From contig BROE01000001.1 of NCBI GenBank assembly GCA_036571765.1, positions 9,695,518 through 9,759,517 on the forward strand: 64,000 nt of DNA, in the 5' to 3' direction. The DNA is from Plecoglossus altivelis (Eukaryota > Chordata > Actinopteri > Osmeriformes > Plecoglossidae). Position 1 is the stretch's first letter. Each line of letters opens with the position of its first letter. The notes beneath the pieces are model-generated. The model saw nothing but the letters and a program-made list of their open reading frames with translations, made no database searches and was not told the origin of the DNA. A program made the translations under genes and the position numbers. Of the stretch, positions 36,952 through 48,451 are shown in pieces.

Positions 36952-39900
36952 GTATGTGTAATACTGCTGTAAGAATACTGCTGAGATTTCTGACTGTGAG
37001 ACTGTGTTGTTTTCAACTGTTTGTTATTGTTTTCTGAGAGAAAATGCCTCTTTTTTAAAGGGGCATATCCGGTTAGGGGAATATTAACCTCATTAGAGAA
37101 GGGTTTGGTTAGATGTTTAATGAGATCTTTGGAGTACAGTAACTGTGGTGATGTGGCTGAGATTATCCACTCAGTATACCAGCACTGAACCAGTGAACAT
37201 GTAGTAAAGCTGCCATCCAAACTATCTGATTTAGAATTTTCGCGTTACTTGAATTGGAACAGAAAAGCTCCAACCTTTCTTAATTGCTGGCAGACGTGGA
37301 AGTTTTAGAACACAACACTTGTGCTGTACAACATCTCCATTCTGCACCATCTTTTACATTAGTGAGTGCAGTACCAGCAGAGCATATACTCATCTTTAAA
37401 AAAAAGTTGCATGTAGACTAAAGTCATTAAAAACCAGCTTTGAGCTTGCAGGCCAGTGAGGTGAAGCAGGCAGCTGATATCAAAAGAGAAGCGTGAAGGT
37501 AGAGACCGGATAGCTCACATAATTCGTCTTCCCTTTGCATGGCTGAATAACTTGCAAATGAGCTTTGAAGCTGCTTACACTTTTATAATTGCAATGCGTG
37601 TGAGGTGCGAACGGGTGCATGAGGGTGTGATCGAGCTCGCGCGCGAGCACATGAGCGCGTGAGCACATGAGCGCGTGCACACGTGCACGTGAATGCGTGC
37701 GTGCGCGTGCGTATGTGCTTGGGGAAAAAATGCGCAATCATTTATTCCTGAGCATCAAATAAACAGGCGTGAGAACAAAAACAACTTGCAGTCAGGGTTC
37801 AGCAGTCATTACAAGAACAGCCAGGCATCCTTAGCCTGGTGAAGCAGGTTAGTATGGATGTGTTCATGCCTCACAGCAGGGTAGCTCGGCTGCCTAAATC
37901 TCCAAGTTGACATGTGATTAGTTTGTCTGGTCCCAGACAGCAGTGTGGTTCTGCCCTTTTATCTCTGAGCAGTAATGATCCTGGTCCTATTGGATCATCC
38001 ACAATCGGGCTCTTTCCACAAGACCCTGACTTCCCCGTGCAAGTCCTTGAAAGTGTGGTTGCTCAGCCTGTTTCACTTTACATCAGATCACTTTTACAGT
38101 GTAGCAATATCCTCCTACTATGTTTTTTCATGCCGAGAAATAGTCTATGTATTTTTAATGGTCAGCCTTATACTGACTGTATGGGTGACTTGACGGCTTA
38201 TATGCAAAACATTTGAAGTTCAGTTTAAAGATCAAATAAATGATTCATTGAGAGAGCACAAATATCTTAATGGCGCTCACCCATATGGTATCTATTGTGA
38301 GTGTTTGGCAAGGATATGTGTATATTTGTATCTCACAATATCTCCCAACGTCTGTAGTAGAAACTCTATATATAGCCCCGCATTCCTCTCTTTTCCCGCC
38401 GCATGTGTGGATCTTTGCCAGCTCTACAAGCATTTCTCTTTCTCCCACCTTTTTTTTGTCCTCTCTCTCTCTCTCCTCCCTCTCCTGAGTATTTCAGGCA
38501 ATTACATTGGCCGTGTGCTCAGCAGAAAGTTAGCACGGCAGATGCTGGCAGAAGCCTCGTCCAAACACATCTCATCACGCGGCAGGAGCCAGCCACACCT
38601 ATTCCTCGTGATTCAGAGGATGAACTCAACGATGAAGGGCTTTCCTCGGCTGTCCCCTGTCACACAGGCTCCATGATGCTTGGACAGGATAGGGGGCCCT
38701 GAGGGGACGCACCCTGCAGGGCTTCATGTCAGTGGCTAATGTGAAAATGGCTCCTAATGCAGCTATCTGTTCCTATTGTCGCAGGAGACTGCACAGCGGA
38801 AACATCTAGGCCGGTTATACTCAGGCCAGTGAGTAACAAGATGATTGACTTCTCCTCGCGCCTCGGGGCAGGCCAAACAAAAGCCAACACACATTCACAC
38901 TGGAGTTACTGTCACTTTCAATGGAACAGAGCGGGGTTTGTTCTGTTTGCTTAGAGATGCAGCACAATCTCTCCTGAAATGAGTAGAGCAACTATTAACT
39001 CCACTCTGTCCCATATAATCAAACAATAAGCTCCTCGTTTTCCAGTCAGTGACGAAAGGTAGCGACCCTCCTAATCAAAGTGTACCACGGGGGAAGATTT
39101 GAACTGGGTCTGTTGTCAATAGCTCTGCCATCTCCCTCCCCAATGAGAAAGAAAAGTACCTCAATTTTGACGATTCAACGATTTGCATTTAGAATGATCG
39201 TCAAATCTTTAGTAGTCTAATGCAGATTAATGTGTACGTTTGTGTCAATCGTTAGACCTCTAAAGAGAATTTCAGTCACCTCATGCTGCGTGCCCCTTAG
39301 GTCAGGGTTAACCAGAGATTGATCCTAACTCCACCTGCCACATCTCGTCTCTCCGTCACCTCCACACACACACACACACACACACGCGCGCACACACACA
39401 CTAATACACATACCTGTCAGTGGGGATGACCACAGGGCAGGTTGAGGGCTCAGGTCAGGTGTCCCCAGAGAGAGGTTATCGGAGGACGGTTTGGTTAGGG
39501 GAGTTCAGGAGGGATGAGATAGTGGAGTGTCAGATCTTAGGACGAGCCCATCGCTCCATCTTTATTTTATCTGACACCACAGTCATGGGCGGAGGGAGCA
39601 AGAGGAGAGAGGGGGATGACAGGAGGAGGGAAAAAAATGATAACAGAACATCCCCTGGATGTGAGGTTGGCTGCAGCGAGGAGGGGGAGGAGTGTCTGTG
39701 TGTCTGTGTTTGATGGGGGGATGATCTTCCACCCCAAGTCATGCTGCTTCAGGCCCGTCTGGAAATGTGGACAAACATCAACATCAACATGCTCTGCCTG
39801 TGTTCTACTCTTGCTGTCTATCAATCTTTCTTTAGTCGCTCCCTCAACCTCTCTCTCTCTCTCTCGCTCTCGCTCTCTCGCACAGCGTCGCACCCATCAT

Positions 39901-42900
39901 GTCATAGAGCAGGTGTGTGGGGGGGAGGGGCAGTGAAGGATGTGAGGTACAAACCTTCCACTAGAGTGTGAGGCTGAGTGGAGAAGAAAGAAGCAGGGGA
40001 ATGATGATGAGAACTCCATGTGATGTGAGAGGCACACTCTAGTGCTTCCAGCTTTGTGGTGAAGGACAGGCTACCATGTTCTTCTGGGTGAAGGGACACA
40101 TGAAATGATTAGGTACATTTCCAAGATTCAGAGAACAGTGAATTGTTCGGAAACATCACTACATTCTACATTTCTCAGTCAGATCTCACAGAGTATGGAG
40201 TTTTTAGCTAAACCTGGGGCAAGGGGAAACTCCTATAGCACTCAAGACTGGAGCTAAACCGACGATAATCCATCTGCGCATCCAAGGGCCACCTCTCTCT
40301 GCCCAGTCTCAGGGGGGTATGGTGACCTTGCAGCAGCCACTGTCCTTTGGACCTCCTCAGCGCTCAGGTTCAGACAAGCACCAGTAGGGCTGTGTAATCT
40401 CTCTCCCAAACCTCCCTAGGCTCCACAAGCAAAAAACAAATTAGGCCGTGCTGGGCCCATCCGTCATCTGCAACCAATGCTGCAGCCCTCGCACCAGAAT
40501 TTCAATGTGACATTTATCTCCCAGTTTCAGGAAGATAAGAAAGAAGTGTTTGCACACCGCAGGGTGTCCCCTTTTCTAATTGTCGTTTGTCTGGAAGGTG
40601 GCTAGTTAACCACACAGTGTCACATTCCACGTCTCAAAACCAATCGAACTGTAGGTAGGTTTGGGAAACGCCTTCAGATAAACTCATTACGCATCCATCG
40701 CGCTTCTAATCTCAAAATATAAAGGGAAGGTGGCCTCAGGAGACGGCAATGCTAAAGTTCAAAACAGCACTGACCCTGTGTTCTGTTGTTGATGACAACA
40801 CCCATTACCCGTCTGTGTGTCAGTGCAGTAAGACGCAGGCGCGGTGAATACCTGGGAATGTTCTCCCAACTTCAACTTGGTGATGGGTACAATCGAACAT
40901 TACACTCCAATCCTATTTCAGTCATTTCACTTCGAGGCCTCCAACGACTCGCGATGCTGATTAGGCCTACCTACTTAAGTCGGCTAGACGAATCCATGTT
41001 TGACTTGTGGATGCAATGCTTCTTGACAGGTTGTAACGCTGAAGCCAAATTAAGATATTGGATAATGGGACCCTGTCATGTCTAATGACTGCGTAGAGCT
41101 TCCACATGGCTTTAGCCTTTAGGGAAAGCTCGGTTCAAACCGTTATTTAACGTTGATGAAGAATGAACTTAGTTGGGATGATTTTGTGTGCCTGCTGTTT
41201 GAAAATCTCTCAACGACGTGCAGTAAAGTCTTCTGCCGAATCATCCAAAACGTTCTTAAGAAAAGAAAATCTGAAGTTCTCGAGTTCTTAAGGTGAATCA
41301 TAGATTCAGAAGAATTCAATAACATTCCCAACTCCGAATAAAAAATAATCGTTTTATATGTTTAATGACACTTGACAGCGACATGTTTCTGTGGTTTCGT
41401 GTGCAAAGTCATGTTTGCTTAACGATGTTTGACATTCTACAATCCAATAGAATAATTAAGCATCTTACTTTTTAGAATAGTGGGAGTCTGTCCTCAATTT
41501 TTAAAGATCATTGATGTGTCATAACTATAATTGTATGTAACATGTCTTCATTTATTTCTAAAGAACAGTCTTCAGAAAACAGTCTCATTACATTTTGAGG
41601 ATGGAACTCTGACGGATTGAACTTCTTCCTCAAGTAGAAAACAAGAGTGCGAGTTGTGAATTTGGTCCCTGGTTTTGAAAGGACTGCTGTTCCTTGTAAA
41701 CTATCCAGTGGCAACAGTCTGCCAGAGGGCCATCCACCTTGAAGCTCCCAAACCAAACCAAAGAAAAAACTCAAGCATTTGATGCTTTTTTGCTCAAATA
41801 TATGAAATCGATGATAAAAATGGAGGTAAGGGCAACAGTAGCTAGTCTGACAGCCTTTTAACATCATGCATCAAATGTGCTGTATGTGTTACTTCATAGT
41901 GCTGTGAATGAATTTCTGCTATTTTGCTGTAGGTCCATGTTGTTATGGTATTAACCCTGGGACTTTCTAACCAGGCCACACACACACACATCTCCCCTCT
42001 TGCCATTCCCCCAACACACACCACACACTCACACATACACACACTTGACAAGAGTGAATAAATAACTATAGTTGAAACGATAAATCACTATTCCTAGCCT
42101 TGAAATAAGCATGTGTGTGGGTGGGTGTGAGAAAGAGAGAGAGAGACACGGAGAGACAGAGAAAGAGAGAGAGATATAGGCAGAGGAAAGCAAGAGAGAA
42201 AAGACAGAGAGAGAGAGAAAGAGAGAGTTTGGGGGCATACTGGGCACTAAATGATGGATGGATTGTGAGTCAGGTGTGAAGGTTTGATGACTTCAGGCTG
42301 TGATATGTAAAAATCTCTCTTCCCCCAGAAGCCCTATCGCTCTCTCTCACACAAACAGCCCAACCCCCCGCCCCCCCTCCCCACAACTACACACACCACT
42401 TCCATCAAGAGCACAGCCCTCCACTCATTTTTTCATGTGCCGACACCCTGGCTGTCATCTCAGTTCAAAATGTCTCGTGGTCTGGAGGGGCTTCTCACTC
42501 TGGTTGCTCGCATCACTCTTCCATTCCTCCCTCCATCCATCCCTGCCCCCTCTGCTTATTCTCCTTCTCACTCCCCTTGCTAGATTATTAATTAGGTTTC
42601 CTTCTGGAGTGACACCAGCCCTGGAGCGAATGTGGACACACTGCTCTTAGCCTGCACACCTCACACCACCTCAGACCGCCGTTCGGATGCGGGTAAAGAA
42701 GAAGTGTTACAGAGGGACAGAGAGACGGAGAAAGAGAGCAGAGACTGGGAAGAAAATGCTGATCGAATTGTGCGCGTGCGCATCGCACATAAACGCCTGT
42801 GTGTGTTAGCATTCAGTATAGTATAGTACCTGTGAGTGTGTGTGTATGAGGGTGAGAGAGTGTGTATGCGAGCAGCCAATCAGAGCTTAATTCTGTACAG

Positions 42901-42960
42901 CTGCAGCAGCGAGCGAGGCAGCATCCTGGTAGACTGGGGAGTGATTCTACTGAGGTAGCC
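36952..42960. other. Non-coding with alternating purine-pyrimidine block
   Basis: At about 37636-37712 a run of GCGCGTGAGCACATGAGCGC-type units forms a G/C-rich alternating sequence. A CA microsatellite lies at about 39362-39400, a CT/CG tract at 39849-39885 and a GA-rich tract at about 42128-42232. No gene recognised. Confidence 0.5.
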
Positions 42961-43402
42961 TGTATGGGAGCATCATCACAGACCAAGAGAGAGGAAGTGG
43001 AAGAGAGATACAGGACAGGAGAGCGAGAGAGAAGGAGAGAAAGAGAAAAACAGGACAGGAGAGTGAGAGAGAGAGAAGAAGAGAGAGATACAAGGCAGGA
43101 GAGCAAGAGAGAGAGAAGAAGAGGGAGATACAAGGCAGGAGAGCGAGAGAGGAGAGAAAGATAGATCCAGGGCAGGAGAGCGAGAGAGAGGAAGAGAGAG
43201 GGAGCGTGAGAGAGTGAGAGACGGGGGCAGCGGGAGACAGAGATAGAAACAGAGATGATAACAGCAAAAGAAACCGAGAGGAAAACACACACCCAGCATG
43301 TGAGAAAGTAACGGAACACGTAGGGTAAGAGAGCAGGGGAACAGGACAGAATGCCAACTGAGAGGGAGGAGTATGTCCACAGAACAAACAGTATCAGGAG
43401 AG
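42961..43402 (+). promoter_or_regulatory. GA-rich minisatellite and second candidate gene B leader exon
   Basis: From about 43007 to 43195, 40-50-bp units of the form ACAAGGCAGGAGAGCGAGAGAG recur about five times. The block ends ATCAGGAGAG/GTAAGG at 43402, a good donor. The purine-rich character matches the other leader candidates, but this could also be chance next to a simple repeat. Confidence 0.25.
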
Positions 43403-44293
43403 GTAAGGAGAAAACTGTCCAGCACTTTCTGTCCTTTCTGTCTCAATCTGGCTTGTCAAACTGTGGCTCATCTGTCTATTGGTGCGTTGGGTCGCATGCT
43501 GTTATCTTGCTGCGGATGATCGTCTTTCTAAATCTCTTCTCTGCTGTCAGGAATCACCAGTTATTTGATACATACATTTTCACCTTGGAGAAATAGAGAG
43601 AGCTGGCTCATGTGATTGTGTGTGTTTGTGTGAGTGTATGTGTGATTTAAAGTATAAAAGGGAACACTCATTCTCTGCGGTTTTATTGTTTTGGCTGTAA
43701 TAGATATTGGTGTCCTTTTATGTGCACTGTCTCTATTAAATTCCCAAGCAAGACTGAAGCCCTCATCTCACCCCCATCATCTCTCTGATGGTGTGGCAGG
43801 GGCAGCAGGACCCTGCTTGCCTTCTAGGGGAAATCACTCCACCTCTCCCTCTGCCTACCTCGTCACTTCACCGCAGCCTGGCTATGCTGCTGCTTGGAAA
43901 AGAAATCCGAGCTGAAGAACCAAAGATACTATCCAACTGAACATGTGTCCACACCACCGTCCATAAACTCCCTCCTCCCCTCCCCCCCCCCCACCTCGAC
44001 AGACTGTGTCGAATACCAGACCTTTTAAAAGTGTAATCAACCAATAGAGTTCATTTGGGGTTTGATACTGCCAAATGGCGTTGATTCGACCGGGGGTTTT
44101 GGGGCTGTGTGAGATCTGGTATCCCATGCCATCCATTCTCCTCTCTGCTGAATGTCTGAGATGAATGGCATGAGATTATGGGGCTGAAGGCAGAGAATAG
44201 GTACTACTCTGCCTGCTGTTGTCAGCTGGATATCAACTCCTTGTCTGTGCCAGACATCTGCATCTGTGATGCTGGGGGTGTGGCCCTGGCATG
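43403..44293. other. Non-coding
   Basis: A short GT stretch (about 43617-43640) and a run of C at about 43981-43991. No gene recognised. Confidence 0.5.
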
Positions 44294-44401
44294 GAGACTG
44301 TAGCTCAGTAGTTAGAGCAATTGACTGCAGATCAAGGTCCCAGGTTCAAATCCACCCCTTTACTGTGCGTCACATTGGATGAAAGCCATTGCTAGAATGG
44401 A
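44294..44401 (+). mobile_element. Decayed tRNA-derived SINE (tRNA-Cys-like head)
   Basis: The head reads TGTAGCTCAGTAGTTAGAGC (A-box region), then TTGACTGCAGATCAAGGTCC with a Cys-type GCA anticodon loop, and GGTTCAAATCC (B box). The tail GTGCGTCACATTGGATGAAA then GCCATTGCTAGAATGG resembles the TGGATAAAAGCGTCTGCTAA tail shared by fish SINEs. Missing bases and a broken acceptor stem argue against a working tRNA gene. Confidence 0.75.
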
Positions 44402-44651
44402 AGATAATACAAAATAGGAGGCTCTGGCAGACTCTAAAAGAGGTTGATCATGTGCACAGAGCTTCTCTAGTCTTTCTTAAATATCCCTTTCAACATAATA
44501 TATTTTCTTTCTCTTTCTGTCTTTATTTGTTTATTTTTTTCATTTTCTTTCTTCCTTTTTCTCTCTCATCAACACAGCCACAAGTGGCTATCTCTGTTTT
44601 GGTGGTAGCTGTAGACATGGTAGGCATGGTCAGTACAGTGTGAGATATTTT

Positions 44652-44837
44652 CTCCAAGAACAATTCATTTTAATTGTCCTGGTCTTCAGAAAACGTAATT
44701 AGCATTTCTCCTGTTCTACAAAACTGAAAGATATCTAGATGTGTGGAGTAACCAATTAAGATTTCAAGACAATATAACCAGTCATGAATTCCAGACAAGC
44801 AGTTGGTCTGTGCCTACGATAGGCTTGTTAGAGTGTG
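44652..44837. repeat. Dispersed repeat, copy 1 (about 185 bp)
   Basis: Aligns with 47913-48094 in the same orientation. Shared words include ATTCATTTTAATTGTCCT, TTTCTCCTG, AAAACTGAAA, CAGTTGGT and ACGA(T/C)AGGCT. It is flanked by two copies of CTATCTCTGTTTTGGTGGTAG (44588-44608, 44839-44859). Origin unknown: a transposon fragment or a small duplication. Confidence 0.7.
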
Positions 44838-44859
44838 CCTATCTCTGTTTTGGTGGTAG

Positions 44860-46925
44860 AGGTGGTAGTGGTGGTGAATTTTAAAGAGTTGCACTGGCTC
44901 CAGCTATATACTTCTGTCAGGCAATGGGTCCTCCCTGCTACCTAACCCCAACCTAGAACTACCAAATCACCACAAAGAGAAAACTGTGGTTGTGAGAGTC
45001 CACTATAATCAACAGCAGCAGCAGTCACTGGAAGAAACACAAGGCTGTGATTACAAACAAGCCCAGAAGGCAGACTGTGGGGATACTAAACTCCTTGTGA
45101 TTTTACAAGGCAGCCCATTGGTGGATGTGGCTAAAAGGCTTTTTTTGTGGGAAGACAATCGTAAAGTTTTAAGAGTCTGACTCACCATCCTACATTGTGA
45201 GTGTGCGGTGCTCTGTAGGTACAGGTCTGGAGGGCGTGCGTCTTGTCTTCCTGAGTCCTAACCGCAGTGCTCTTCTCCAGAGCTGCACAAGCTTTCAAAT
45301 GAGCATCGTTGTGAGCAACGTCAGGCACTCTCAAGATCTCCTGTTGTTTTTGTGGACTTTCACGTACCCTATTGTGTTTTGTCACCGACATGTCTTTGAA
45401 CAGCAACACGAGAAATGAATCGTTCAATCTCTCTGTGGATGCCCTGGTCTGGAACATCTGTCATTTAAAACGAGAGGATGGGCCATCCATGTCTAATGTA
45501 CAGTTCATTCCTGAGATGAACACAGATTCATTTTTATTTTTTAACTTGAAATATATGTGGAGTGTTTCAGAGAAATATCTCCCATAAGTCATTACATTCG
45601 GCAGCGCACCGTTAGACTTCACCAGACACCCTTGCAATGAACTAGATTGCCGTTGCTTTATAGTGTTTTAAAGGCCTTCAGAAGAACTCTAATGTGCCCC
45701 GTGAACCTGGTCGCTCTGTGGACCTGGTGGCATAGATCATGCTGAGGTACAGTCCAGACCAGAGCTCCAATCCTCCATAACAGTGTGAGATCGAAACCCA
45801 TTTGACTGTCAGTTGTTTCTTATTATATGGATGTAACAAGGTAGATGGGAGGCCATAGTCAAGGGCAGGGATGCTATATTGACATGCCATATTGCCTTGT
45901 GACCACACACACAGCGACACACCCAACACGTCTGCGTGCCGCACACGCGTACACGCAGCAGGAAGGACTCGAGTTCTAATTAATACTGACCTGAGAAATG
46001 AAGCTTCAAATTGAGCTAAATTCAAAGATGCCACAAAGAGCTGAACTGTCCAATTACTTTACTGTGATTATAGGACCACTGCAGAAATATTTAATTACAA
46101 CAATGATGACAGGCTGTCAGAGACTGCACTGCAAGTTAATATGTAACGTACTTTGAGTACCTCGGAATTTAAATCCCTCATCACCGGGGAGCTTTCAAAC
46201 CATCCACAATTTGACCTTAATGTACAAAGATATTTATATCCTACACCTCCTATCGCGTTCACTGTGCAAAATTACATACCTGAGTTATGGTTACCAGTGG
46301 ATGCAGTGTAAGCAGCATTAATATGCATTATTCCTCAGCTCAGCATATGGCTGTCTAACAGTGCTTTTGCCTTCTTTTCATCCCAGTGGAATAGATAGAA
46401 AGAAGACATCAACCACAACATTGTCACCTCAGACAAGTCTGTCTCTCCTCCCATCAAACATTTATCTCTGGCAAATTATTTATTGTCAGTGTTTTTCCTT
46501 CCAAGCTTGTCCTCCTCTGTCTTGACAGTTAGAATTGATTACTTTGAAGGTTTGCATAAACAAACATCACAAAATATCAGGATTCGTGTAAACAATCAAA
46601 GCTCAAGGAAAATACAAAATGTGGCACAGCAGAAAAAAAAAGAAAGTTACGCCAGGCAAGGCAGAATGTCTTCTGAGAACAACAATGTTCCTGTCTGAAA
46701 TCTCGTGTCAGTCACACAAATGGCGTTTTATGGAAAGTCACACTCTCAACATGAAGAATATCAGTGTTTTAAAAAAAAACCTTCAGGAAGGATCTTAAGC
46801 TGGAGCAGGACCCAGCTGCTGTTTGTTTAATAGGGGCTTTTCTTGTGCCGAACAACTAGGTTTCCATCTCATCTCAACTTGAATTCTGCAAGCGTTGTAC
46901 TAATGGAATATATTCTCTTCCACAG
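44860..46925. other. Intergenic, no gene recognised
   Basis: Ordinary non-coding sequence. ATTCTCTTCCACAG ending at 46925 is a good acceptor and may open the gene B start-codon exon. Confidence 0.45.
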
Positions 46926-47215
46926 GAGGTCAAGTATGTGTGGCAACCTTCTCCCATCTTTGGTAACCCCTGGAAAAGGATAGCCGCAGCGTTGTTGTCC
47001 ATCATGGAGCGTCGAGACTTTCCTCCAATTCAGCACTCCACTCGCCTCCACTTCAGTGCGTGTACAAATTTAAACAATGGACTTGACTAAAGTTTGTCGG
47101 ACTGTTTTGATCAGCAGTCAGTGGTATTACTGAGACAAGGATTCTGGGAGCTCTCCGAGCACGTGCACACGCTCCAAGAGGTAGAGAGGAGAACTTCAGT
47201 ACAGCTGGTTCTACC
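46926..47215 (+). other. Candidate 5' UTR part of the gene B start-codon exon
   Basis: Lies between the acceptor-like ATTCTCTTCCACAG and ATG 47216. The coding frame is not open throughout, so it would be untranslated. Position parallels the gene A arrangement. Confidence 0.35.
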
Positions 47216-47515
47216 ATGAGAATCCCTGCCTGCCTCTGTCCTGTGCTGGCCTGCCTCTGCGTTGTCCAGAGTAGCTATGGGACTCCCCAGCACCAGCCCC
47301 AGACCAAGCCTGCCCAGCCCCAGCTCAGGCTTCCACAACCCCAGTCGAGGACTACCAAACCTCAGCCTAAGCCCATCAGAACACCAGCCAGGAACCAGAC
47401 AAAACACCCAGACACGGAAAAGGACGTCCATCATCGGCCCAAGAGAGGCTGGATATGGAACCAGTTCTTTGTCTTAGAGGAACATATTGGACCTGAGACC
47501 CAGTACGTTGGAAAG
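47216..47515 (+). CDS. Gene B coding exon 1: signal peptide, propeptide, start of EC1
   Basis: 100 residues. MRIPACLCPVLACLCVVQSS is a signal peptide. The propeptide (about 23-77) is very rich in Pro, Gln, Lys and Thr (QPQTKPAQPQ, KPQPKPIRTP), unlike the Gly/Arg-rich propeptide of gene A. The cleavage site is RPKR, then GWIWNQFFVLEE. The donor is GGAAAG/GTAATG, phase 0. Confidence 0.9.
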
Positions 47516-48254
47516 GTAATGTAACGTTCATTTCTAAGCTGCCACTTCCAACTGTCACTTTGACATGCAAAGCTTTTCACATAACAGAAATATTAATTTG
47601 ACCCACTTGAAAAAGGGGAACTAGTTTCTGTTCTCTTGCGTTCGTTGTTGCAAAGTACATGATTGACGTTAAACATGGTGCAGCACAGCTGCAGTAGGCA
47701 CAGCAAAGACAATTGTATGCCTGGGAATTCAAGCTTGCGTGTTTTTTTTAAGAAAAAATATCTTTCTCTAGTCTGAGATCTTTTTTGTAGAGAACATATT
47801 TTTGTGTCTGGAAAAATATTTCTTCTCAACAAGGTGCAATACATTTTTACTCTGCCTATAATAGAAACTGCAAAATAGACATGCTGTACAACACAGTGTG
47901 TGCATTTATATTGGAGAAAAATTCATTTTAATTGTCCTTGTCTTAAAAAATGCTTTCAGCGTTTCTCCTGCTCCGCAAAACTGAAAAAGATTCAGATGTG
48001 TGAAGTAACTAATAAAAATGAAAAGAAAGCCTAACCAGGCATGTATTCCAGAAATGCAGTTGGTATGTGCTTACGACAGGCTGCTTAGAATGTGATAGAG
48101 ATAGCATAGTGAACTAATCCGTGGTGACAGCAACATTGCGTGACATTGACACAGTGCACTGTGAAGGTAGCACTGGTTCTTATGATTGTGTGTGAGTCCC
48201 TGTGTGTGTGTGTGTGTGTGTGTGTCTGTCTGTCTGTCTGCATGTGTGTGTTAA

Positions 48255-48312
<58 letters not shown>

Positions 48313-48419
48313 GAAGATGGGCAATTGAGGGGCTGGTTGAGGAAGATGTGCTGAAAGTGCACTTCCACATACATGCAACACACCCTCCCATCTTCCACAC
48401 ATGGGCACACGCACGCTCG

Positions 48420-48451
<32 letters not shown>

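Noticed and set aside
42813..43446. Leu/Ser-rich minus-strand frames of 146-168 residues
   Set aside because: Translation of the GA-rich minisatellite; looks like membrane protein only because CT repeats encode Leu and Ser.
44294..44370. Functional tRNA-Cys gene
   Set aside because: The acceptor stem does not pair, a base is missing in the variable region and a SINE tail follows.
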